From NCBI GenBank assembly GCA_017561665.1, contig JAFZBQ010000013.1, forward strand, positions 1 to 36,561: 36,561 nucleotides of DNA. The letters run 5' to 3'. The notes under the pieces were generated by a model. The model searched no databases. It was not told where the DNA came from and saw nothing but the letters and a program-made list of their open reading frames with translations. Below are positions 30,596 to 36,561 of the stretch, piece after piece (position 1 is the stretch's first letter; each line of letters starts with the position of its first letter). Origin of the DNA: Bacteroidales bacterium. Its GTDB lineage: Bacteria; Bacteroidota; Bacteroidia; Bacteroidales; UBA932. The position numbers and the translations under genes were made by a program.

Positions 30596-32962
30596 TTACA
30601 GCTTGACTTTTATTTCCAAGCTCTGTGCGGTATCGGGATGCTCCGCGCAGAAGGTCGCTATTTTACGTTCCTTGTCCCAGACTACATCCTTCACCCTCTT
30701 GCCGGCCACCTTCACGCGGCGCGGCTTGCGGTCCAGGGTCATCTTGACCTCGTAGGTACGGCGCTCGTGCATTCCTTCGAACTGACCCTCCACAGCATCG
30801 ACGTTCAGAACCAGTTTGCGGCGGTTCTTCTCGTAGCTGAAGCGGGTCTTGGCAATTGCGCCGTTCTCGTGTTCGTAGGTCGTTCCGTCATCTTCCCAGA
30901 AAGTGTACTCGCCCTTATCTGCTGGCCAGATATTGAGCACCAGGGTATCCAGAGGCCGCTCGCAGGCGTGGCGGGCCACGTGCTGGAACGGGATAATCGC
31001 GCCGTCCTTCACGTAAACGGGGCCGCCGTACTGGCTATGGTCAAACTCGGCGGGAATGCTTTCGCCGGCACTGGTCACCTTCTTGTTGGTCCAGAAGTCA
31101 TACCAGGTGCCTTCCGGCAGATAGACCTCATCTGTAAAGACCGTTATCAGCAGGCCCTCGCCATACATATATTCGTGGGCCAGGTCGTCGCAATTACGGT
31201 CGTCGGGAAAGGCCAGCGGCATCGGCATCATCACCGGATCGCCGTCCACGGAACCCTTGAGGGCGCCGCTGTAGGTGTAAGGCACCATCTGGTTGCGCAG
31301 CTGCAGATAGTTGCGATATACCACCTGTGCCTCCAGAGGCTGATACCACGGCTCCTTGAAGCTGTACCAGCTATTGATCTGCATCCAGGGAAGGAAGATG
31401 CCCATATGGAGGCCGTCGGTGCTGGCGCCAACGTCGCAGCTGGTGTTGTTGTAGCCGCTCATCTGCAGGTTGAGCTGGTCGTAGAGCACAGCCACTCCGC
31501 CGCCGCTGTCACCGGTAGTGGCAGCCGTATAGTGCTGTGTACCGGCAAAGCCGCCGCAGTAATGGTGGAAAGATCGTATCGGGCGGAAGTCGCGGTTCAT
31601 TGCCAAAAACTGCTTGGGCAGCAGTACCTGGTTGACCTCGTGCATCTCGGCGTCGGTGAGGCCGTTATAGTACTTGCGGTTCGGGTGGCGGTCCACCGTC
31701 TGGCCGGGATCCAGCTTGAAGCCGTCCACGCCGTTGCTGATGAACTTGCGCAGGTGGTCGAACCAGTTTATCTGGCCGGAGAGTTTGCCGCCGTTTTCGC
31801 GGGCCAGCCGGTCCTCTTCCATCACACTGAGGTCGGTGTCGATGTTCAGCCAGAGGCATATCTTGTATCCGAGCGCATGCATACGTGAGATGAAGCTGCC
31901 GCCGTGCTCGCCGTTTTCAGTTTCATTGGAATACCAGTAGGGCTGGCCGGGGAACTTCTTGTAGTCCCATTTTTTGTTCACAGTCCAGTCGTAGTAGGTT
32001 TCCATCCACTGCGGCTCCACCCACATCATATCCATCGGATAGCCCTGCTCCATAAACTTGACCGCCTCGTTCATAAACACGAATCCGTCGCTGTTCAGGT
32101 GGGGACCGAAGCAGCATCCGTATGCCCAGCGCGGCAGCAGGTAGTTGTTACCTGCGATGTCGTGGTACCGGCGCAGGATCTCCATCATGTCGCCGCCCAT
32201 CATAAGGTAGAAGTCGGCGCTCTTTACGGTGTTGTAGGCCAGCAGTTTGTCGGCCTCGCTCACGCCGCAGTCAAAGAAGCTGATGTTGCTGGTGTTGTTC
32301 AGAACGCCCCAGCCGCCGGTATCCATCATGAACGGGTTGACATTCTCCGTATTGGCGTAGGTAGTGAAGATGCGGAGTATCTCGCCGCGGTGCTGGAGGT
32401 GCTTGCGGCTGACACTGCCGCCGCCATAGAGGCGCTCACCATCCTTAAGGGAGAACCTCAACGCCGATGTGCGGCTCTTGTCGGTGATATCCACGCCGGC
32501 GTCCACATTCTGCTCCCAGTGGTCGCTACCGATTATATTGACATGCTCGTTGAGATAGCGGAACTGGGCGTTGTACTTGTCGGCCAGCTCTGCCAGAAGC
32601 GGATCCTTGGCCGTCAGATATTCTATCGATTCGATGACGACATTGCCTTCGGCATCGGCCAGAGATGCTTTTCCGGTGCCCTTATCCACCGTTAAGGCGT
32701 ATTTGACGGTCTTGATAACCGCCTTGTCTGCGCCATCATCGATAGTTGCGCCGACACTCTCCCACCCGTCGCGGAAGATGCCGTAGCGGAGCATTATCGA
32801 CTCAGGGAAGTCTTTCTCTTCTGTTATCTGGATTCGGAAAATATCGTCCTTGCAAGCTTCCACGCGCATTTTGGCGCCGAAGGCCAGGGTTATGTCAAAC
32901 GACTGTGCAAATGCTGATGCCGCCGCTAGCAGCGCCACCGCAAAAAGGATTATTCTTTTCAT
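30596..32962 (-). CDS. Glycoside hydrolase family 31 enzyme, secreted
   Basis: A 788-residue enzyme with a signal peptide (cleavage after AFAQ, about residue 20). An N-terminal beta-sandwich (about 20-260) precedes the catalytic barrel, which includes PRWAYGCCFGPHLNSDGF and MDMMWVEPQWME. The likely nucleophile is Asp418 in GFKLDPGQ, and the likely acid/base is Asp485 in TGDSGGG. C-terminal beta-domains follow. GH31 members cleave alpha-glucosides or alpha-xylosides, or act on sulfoquinovosides; specificity cannot be read here. Gln421 occupies the place where the classic WIDMNE or DFGE motif has Glu. The gene is downstream of a lipoprotein gene (24 bases), with no SusC/SusD pair, regulator or second glycosidase nearby. 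Confidence 0.88.
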   Translation of the reverse strand: MKRIILFAVALLAAASAFAQSFDITLAFGAKMRVEACKDDIFRIQITEEKDFPESIMLRYGIFRDGWESVGATIDDGADKAVIKTVKYALTVDKGTGKASLADAEGNVVIESIEYLTAKDPLLAELADKYNAQFRYLNEHVNIIGSDHWEQNVDAGVDITDKSRTSALRFSLKDGERLYGGGSVSRKHLQHRGEILRIFTTYANTENVNPFMMDTGGWGVLNNTSNISFFDCGVSEADKLLAYNTVKSADFYLMMGGDMMEILRRYHDIAGNNYLLPRWAYGCCFGPHLNSDGFVFMNEAVKFMEQGYPMDMMWVEPQWMETYYDWTVNKKWDYKKFPGQPYWYSNETENGEHGGSFISRMHALGYKICLWLNIDTDLSVMEEDRLARENGGKLSGQINWFDHLRKFISNGVDGFKLDPGQTVDRHPNRKYYNGLTDAEMHEVNQVLLPKQFLAMNRDFRPIRSFHHYCGGFAGTQHYTAATTGDSGGGVAVLYDQLNLQMSGYNNTSCDVGASTDGLHMGIFLPWMQINSWYSFKEPWYQPLEAQVVYRNYLQLRNQMVPYTYSGALKGSVDGDPVMMPMPLAFPDDRNCDDLAHEYMYGEGLLITVFTDEVYLPEGTWYDFWTNKKVTSAGESIPAEFDHSQYGGPVYVKDGAIIPFQHVARHACERPLDTLVLNIWPADKGEYTFWEDDGTTYEHENGAIAKTRFSYEKNRRKLVLNVDAVEGQFEGMHERRTYEVKMTLDRKPRRVKVAGKRVKDVVWDKERKIATFCAEHPDTAQSLEIKVKL

Positions 32963-32986
32963 AATAATTTACCTCGTTAATTATGG

Positions 32987-34369
32987 TTACCTCTCCTTTA
33001 CAGCAAAAGAAGGTAAGTCTGCGTTATCAAAGGGCTGGTAGCGAATCAGTTGATCATTCTTGGAAATACAAATCCCGCTGCCGACCGTGTAGATTGTGTA
33101 GAGATCGCCACTGGGGGTTATGCTAAAATCAATGTATTCACCGATGTAACCCTCTTTCTTGCTCTTTGCCGCGGTTAAATACAGTCTGCCATTCTTGTAA
33201 ATGTCAACTTCATATTTGAAATCTGACACTTCATCACATAAAGCAAACCATATATCACTGCCCCTTACTATCATTTCGAGCCCGTGTGATCTGGCAATTC
33301 CGTTTGGCCTTGATGAAGACTCGCCCAATTTGTACAAATACTTTCCTTCATGCCGGTAGATATTAAAGAAATCATTGTCTATCTTACCAGCCTTCCACAC
33401 CTGCTTGTCGGCCAAGTAGTAAACATTATCGTCCATATCCAAGGCTCCGTCGGAAAAAGGCCCCATATACCAATCTTTTGCTTCATCATAATAATCGCAA
33501 TAATGGCAACGGATATTACCGGCAATATCAATATGCCAAATACGTGATAATAGTGGGGCATACCAGTGGTCACCTTGTGTTATACCGCCCCATATAAGGA
33601 TATTACCATCACTGTCTTCATCGACAAAGCTGACGCTGCCGGCAGGAGATCCATAGCTGGACAAATCAAGGTCTATGTCGCGCCAATCGCCCGCTGCAGA
33701 CACAATGTAACAGTGCGCACTGACTCCTGGATGCAGGAATTCTTCCCATTCATTGGTTAACAGGTATGCTTTACCCCCCTTAGCCACGAACTTTGCAATA
33801 TCACCGAGTACCGGCTTGCCCTTGGCTACTTCCACCCCATTACGTTTGAGGTTAAGCTTTCCGTCGGCCAAGTATCCCTGATAGATATTTCCCGACTCGT
33901 CGGTTTTAAGTATATTACAATCTTCGTCCTGCAAGACTCCGTCTATAAAGAAATAATCCCTCCAATATGCAGTCTGGTTCTCATCATCATATGCCACTCC
34001 TCGAAAGAAGTAATATAAGCTTGCATGCTCCACGACCGGAATCCTGACATTGAATGAGATTGTCGTATCCTCGTGGCTCATAGTAATCTTTGCCTCACCT
34101 CCGTGGAGAGCTTCCACAGTGCCGTAAGAGTGGACCAGAGCCACCGTCTCGTCGCTGGACGACCACTTATAATCCTGAGCACGCTCTTCCCCGCAATAAG
34201 TTATTACAGAAAACGATTCTCCTACCTCCATATCGATAGTCTGCCCTTGCTCCAACGGGGTTGCGTCATCTATCAATAAAGAAAAAGTCTTCTCTGACTC
34301 TTTATCACATCCTAATAAAGCCAGCGCTGCTATCAGCACGGCACACAGAGCCCTAAAAAGGTTTTTCAT
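32987..34369 (-). CDS. Lipoprotein with Ig-like (BIG2-type) domain and unknown C-terminal region
   Basis: A 460-residue lipoprotein with signal sequence and lipobox LALLGC (Cys21), so it is membrane-anchored and, in this phylum, often surface-exposed. Residues about 30-110 look like a bacterial Ig-like domain (SWSSSDETVALV-type pattern: YKWSSSDETVALVHSYGTVEAL). The rest (about 115-460) is rich in aromatic residues, Asp and Gly, with loosely repeated segments such as DESGNIYQG, DEDSDGNILIWGG and DMDDNVYYLADKQVW. These recall beta-propeller blades, but I cannot name the fold. The gene is visibly AT-richer than its neighbours: two 60-base lines I counted gave 35% and 47% GC, against 57% for one line in GH31. 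Acquisition by transfer is plausible. A role with the downstream GH31 enzyme is only inferred from adjacency. Confidence 0.75.
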   Translation of the reverse strand: MKNLFRALCAVLIAALALLGCDKESEKTFSLLIDDATPLEQGQTIDMEVGESFSVITYCGEERAQDYKWSSSDETVALVHSYGTVEALHGGEAKITMSHEDTTISFNVRIPVVEHASLYYFFRGVAYDDENQTAYWRDYFFIDGVLQDEDCNILKTDESGNIYQGYLADGKLNLKRNGVEVAKGKPVLGDIAKFVAKGGKAYLLTNEWEEFLHPGVSAHCYIVSAAGDWRDIDLDLSSYGSPAGSVSFVDEDSDGNILIWGGITQGDHWYAPLLSRIWHIDIAGNIRCHYCDYYDEAKDWYMGPFSDGALDMDDNVYYLADKQVWKAGKIDNDFFNIYRHEGKYLYKLGESSSRPNGIARSHGLEMIVRGSDIWFALCDEVSDFKYEVDIYKNGRLYLTAAKSKKEGYIGEYIDFSITPSGDLYTIYTVGSGICISKNDQLIRYQPFDNADLPSFAVKER

Positions 34370-34376
34370 AGTAGGA

Positions 34377-34820
34377 TTATGAGAGAAGTTTGCGAACCAG
34401 TGCGCTGATCACCTTGCCGTCGGCCTGGCCTGCCAGAGCCTTGGTGGCAGTGCCCATCACCTTGCCCATGTCGGCCATGGACGATGCTCCGACCTGCGCG
34501 ATTATCTCCTTGAGTTTCTCTTCAACTTCTGCCTCGGAAAGCTGTTTGGGCAGATAGCGCTCCATCACGGCCGCCTCCGCCAGCTCGTTTTCTGCCAGTT
34601 CGGGACGGTTCTGCTGGGTGTATATCTCGGCGCTCTCTTTGCGCTGCTTGACCAGCTTCTGGATGATCTTAACTATTTCCGCATCGTCTACCGGCTTGCC
34701 GCCTTCAGCGGTCTTGGCCAGCAGAATCGCAGCCTTGATGCCGCGCACCGACGCCAGCGCCACGCTGTCCTTGGCCAGCATCGCCGCTTTGATGTCCTGT
34801 TGTATGATTTCTTCTAACAT
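34377..34820 (-). CDS. YqeY/GatB-like domain protein
   Basis: A 147-residue helical protein of the GatB/YqeY family, normal length. It shows the family pattern LEEIIQQDIKAAMLAKDSVALASVRGIKAAI at the N-terminus, AAVMERYLPKQLSEAEVEE mid-protein, and ADMGKVMGTATKALAGQADGKVISALVRKLL at the end. The domain is related to the tRNA-binding tail of GatB amidotransferase, but its free-standing function is unsettled. It is separated from the CPBP gene by 40 bases (AT-rich, with a weak TATAG/CTATA hairpin) and from the lipoprotein gene by 7 bases. Confidence 0.9.
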   Translation of the reverse strand: MLEEIIQQDIKAAMLAKDSVALASVRGIKAAILLAKTAEGGKPVDDAEIVKIIQKLVKQRKESAEIYTQQNRPELAENELAEAAVMERYLPKQLSEAEVEEKLKEIIAQVGASSMADMGKVMGTATKALAGQADGKVISALVRKLLS

Positions 34821-34860
34821 AGTTGTATAGTTTTGGTCCTATAAAGGTAAGAAAATTCTC

Positions 34861-35505
34861 CTAAATGGGCAGCAGGACAAAAACCAGCAGGTCCCAGAGG
34901 GCGTGGCTCACTATCAGGGCCGGGAGGGCTTTGGGACAGAGGCGGTAGACCAGGCCCCATACGAGGCCGGCCACCAGCGCCGCCATTATCAGCATAAAGT
35001 TGAACGACCAGATGTGCACCAGGGCGTAAAGGGCGGCGGTGGCCACGAAGGCACAGTCGGCCGCGCGCCTGCCGCCGAATATCTTGGAAAGGTTCTTCTG
35101 GACATATCCGCGCCAGAAGTATTCCTCGGCAGGGCCTATCATCACCAAAAGCAGCAAGCCGATCAGCCACACCGGCAGGCCGGTTTTCATGGAATAAACC
35201 GCATCGACCTCCGGGCGGGCAAAGTCGAATAGCCACTGCGAAGCCTTGTCCCCTATCCAGAAGATGCCCCACAGGGCAAAGGCGAGCGCGATGCCGCCCA
35301 GCAGCTGAAGCCACGGCTTCTCTATGGACAGACGGCGCTCTGCCTTAGGGGTGAAACTTACCGCCAGATTGGCGAGGGTCACCGCGGCGAACATCATCAC
35401 CACCCAGAAATTTGGCCATCCTTTGGTCCAGGGGCTGAACATCCAGAACCACAGCACGGCCGCGGTCAGGATGGCGATAATCAGATTGCGGCGGCGCTTT
35501 ACCAT
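34861..35505 (-). CDS. CPBP-family intramembrane metalloprotease-like protein
   Basis: A 214-residue membrane protein with about six hydrophobic segments. The CPBP/ABI motifs are intact: EEYFWR (Glu127, Glu128, Arg132), LVHIWSFN with His164, and HALWDLL (His201, Asp205). Family members include CAAX-type proteases and proteins for bacteriocin self-immunity; the substrate here is unknown. It starts inside the last codons of menA (7-base overlap) and therefore probably shares its transcript. Confidence 0.9.
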   Translation of the reverse strand: MVKRRRNLIIAILTAAVLWFWMFSPWTKGWPNFWVVMMFAAVTLANLAVSFTPKAERRLSIEKPWLQLLGGIALAFALWGIFWIGDKASQWLFDFARPEVDAVYSMKTGLPVWLIGLLLLVMIGPAEEYFWRGYVQKNLSKIFGGRRAADCAFVATAALYALVHIWSFNFMLIMAALVAGLVWGLVYRLCPKALPALIVSHALWDLLVFVLLPI

Positions 35506-36401
35506 ATCAGGCCGGCTAATATCAAGCCTACGGAGAGCAGCAGGGAGAAGGCCATCTGCAGTTTGGCAGAACCCTGGTCCAGGCCAGCCATAGCCTCCAG
35601 GCCGTTCTGTTTATACGTAGCCGCCTTCTTGAGATTCTTGAAGGCGGGTATCGCAGCCAGAAGGCAAAGCAGCGCCATCGGGTGCATCAGCCCGGCAATG
35701 ACGTAGGCGATGATGCAGGCGAACGGAATCACCATATATATGCAGTAAAGTATCGCCGCCGGCTTGAGGCCTATCAGCATCCCGAAGGTTTTGATGCCGG
35801 CTGCGCGGTCACTTTCTGTATCGTAGGTATTGTTGGCATGCAGCACCGATACGGTGATGATGCCCACCGGAATTGCCAGTATCAAGGCATCCGGACGGAA
35901 TGATCCGGTAAAGGCGTAGGCGGCACCCAGCACGGTCAGTACACCGAAAATGATGAAGATGTCCAGATCGCCCAGCGCGTGATATTTGAAGAATGAATAG
36001 AGCATTGTGAGCAGCACGGCCACGGCGCCGATAATCAGCAGGCCGGTGCCGCTGAGCAGGGTGACTGCCACGCCGGCGGCAATGCCCAGAATAAAGAGTA
36101 AAATACTGAACCGTAAATACTCCTTTGGTTCGAACTTTTTGAATACCAGATTGGGAACGGCAAACGCGTTCTCGTTGTCCACGCCGCTCTTATAATCGAA
36201 ATAGTCGCTGAGCACATTGCCGGCGGCGTGCAGAAGCATCACTCCCAGCAGCGAGAGTATCAATATCAGATACGGTTTGAATTCGCACGGTATCTCGCCG
36301 CGGCTGAAGAGCCAGGCAAACGTAACGATTACGGGCATTGTAGAGACGGGGAACGACCAGTACCTGGTCACCGCAAACCATTCTTTGAAGCTGTGTTTCA
36401 T
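35499..36401 (-). CDS. menA: UbiA-family prenyltransferase, probably 1,4-dihydroxy-2-naphthoate polyprenyltransferase
   Basis: A 300-residue integral membrane protein with about nine hydrophobic helices. The two Asp-rich prenyl-diphosphate motifs are GNVLSDYFDYKSGVD (Asp66, Asp69, Asp75) and NNTYDTESDRAAG (Asp193, Asp197). In Bacteroidota such a protein attaches the polyprenyl tail to dihydroxynaphthoate in menaquinone synthesis, the main respiratory quinone; no other men genes are in view, so the substrate is inferred. I chose the ATG at 36401; the frame extends upstream through the tRNA terminator and into the tRNA gene, which is shadow. A TATATTTG box ends 21 bases before the ATG. Confidence 0.85.
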   Translation of the reverse strand: MKHSFKEWFAVTRYWSFPVSTMPVIVTFAWLFSRGEIPCEFKPYLILILSLLGVMLLHAAGNVLSDYFDYKSGVDNENAFAVPNLVFKKFEPKEYLRFSILLFILGIAAGVAVTLLSGTGLLIIGAVAVLLTMLYSFFKYHALGDLDIFIIFGVLTVLGAAYAFTGSFRPDALILAIPVGIITVSVLHANNTYDTESDRAAGIKTFGMLIGLKPAAILYCIYMVIPFACIIAYVIAGLMHPMALLCLLAAIPAFKNLKKAATYKQNGLEAMAGLDQGSAKLQMAFSLLLSVGLILAGLIW

Positions 36402-36422
36402 ATTTTTGCGTACTTTGGTGTG

Positions 36423-36455
36423 CAAATATAAGAAAAGGCGCCCTCTGGGCACAAA
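36423..36455 (-). promoter_or_regulatory. menA promoter, -33 TTTG and -7 TAnnTTTG
   Basis: Minus-strand TTTG (36455-36452), a 21-base spacer and TATATTTG (36430-36423) form a promoter matching the nadK one in spacing. The -33 element lies inside the downstream arm of the tRNA-Leu terminator. Confidence 0.6.
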
Positions 36456-36490
36456 AAAACCAGCGATTTCTCGCTGGTTTTTTTGTGCCC
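36447..36490 (-). terminator. Terminator hairpin of tRNA-Leu, 20-base-pair perfect inverted repeat
   Basis: The 20 bases at 36447-36466 are the exact reverse complement of 36471-36490, with a TTTC loop (36467-36470). The core is CCAGCGA/TCGCTGG flanked by a run of seven A and seven T, so it works as an intrinsic terminator in either direction. The outer GGGCAC/GTGCCC pairs include the 3' acceptor end of the tRNA gene. Confidence 0.8.
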
Positions 36491-36561
36491 AGGACAAGAT
36501 TTGAACTTGCACGCCCTAAATCAGGCACTACCCCCTCAAAGTAGCGTGTCTACCAATTTCA
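36486..36561 (-). tRNA. tRNA-Leu (anticodon GAG), 5' end beyond the window
   Basis: Read on the minus strand from the window edge. The D-arm region TTGGTAGACACGC is followed by an anticodon stem CTACT/GGTAG with loop TTGAGGG (anticodon GAG, reading CUC/CUU). A long variable arm typical of leucine tRNAs, a T-arm with TTCAAAT loop (GCAAG/CTTGT stem), acceptor strand CCTGGGC and discriminator A come next. CCA is not encoded. The matching 5' acceptor strand (expected GCCCAGG) and a few following bases lie outside the window. An intrinsic terminator follows at once. Confidence 0.92.

Noticed and set aside
36402-36512. 37-codon N-terminal extension of menA
   Set aside because: It runs through the terminator and tRNA-Leu sequence and upstream of the promoter box, so it would not be in the mRNA.
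1-36561. Mobile elements, CRISPR arrays, phage or integron features
   Set aside because: No transposase, integrase, direct-repeat array or attachment-site pair was found; the gene content is almost entirely core. A tRNA-linked integration site was considered at the right edge, but no integrase gene is in view.

Overview
The window looks like a chromosomal core region of an anaerobic, GC-rich member of the Bacteroidota, probably Bacteroidales. Five things point there. Promoters carry the TAnnTTTG -7 element instead of a sigma70 -10 box. Shine-Dalgarno sequences are rare. The BamA/Skp/BamD/Rpb6-like omega gene neighbourhoods are of the Bacteroidota kind. There is a two-subunit 2-oxoacid:ferredoxin oxidoreductase, and a glycyl radical enzyme with its activase. 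Genus cannot be fixed from this sequence; an Alistipes-like or uncultured Bacteroidales lineage is plausible. I see no phage, insertion sequence, CRISPR array, integron or replication origin.

Layout. Bases 1-500 hold the 3' end of a UvrD/PcrA-type helicase gene (+). Bases 598-2833 are a minus-strand operon: tmk, a DoxX-type membrane protein, yraN. It shares a back-to-back promoter with folP (+, 2887-3684). Bases 3767-11798 are a long minus-strand run: nadK, uppS, bamA, two Skp/OmpH chaperones, then korA and korB. Bases 11877-15926 run on the plus strand: pdxJ, a third Skp-like protein, purC, and a LysM plus periplasmic-binding-protein fusion. Bases 15929-22184 are minus strand: trxB, bamD, the omega-like gene, recN, nagB, and an M24 Xaa-Pro aminopeptidase. 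Bases 22282-25157 (+) carry priA and a glycyl-radical activating enzyme. Bases 25129-29681 (minus) carry thrB, thrC and the glycyl radical enzyme. purU (+) follows, and then a minus-strand run of menA, a CPBP protease, yqeY, an AT-rich lipoprotein and a GH31 glycosidase. A tRNA-Leu(GAG) gene, cut by the window edge, closes the window.

How the genes work together. Most are housekeeping: outer-membrane biogenesis (BamA, BamD, Skp-like proteins, UppS), DNA repair and restart (UvrD/PcrA, RecN, PriA), nucleotide, folate and vitamin metabolism (Tmk, FolP, PurC, PurU, NadK, PdxJ), threonine synthesis (ThrB, ThrC), menaquinone synthesis (MenA) and reductive 2-oxoacid metabolism (KorAB). The accessory material is the glycyl radical enzyme/activase pair and the GH31/lipoprotein pair.

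The most unusual item is the glycyl radical enzyme at 25129-27396. It has an intact Cys-x-Glu active site and glycyl radical motif, but starts with what reads as a Tat-like export signal. Its dedicated activase is encoded tail-to-tail with a 29-base overlap. Other notable points are a near-palindromic fused divergent promoter (tmk/folP), near-leaderless divergent promoters (thrB/purU), a menA promoter embedded in the tRNA-Leu terminator, and a nested inverted repeat between folP and korB.
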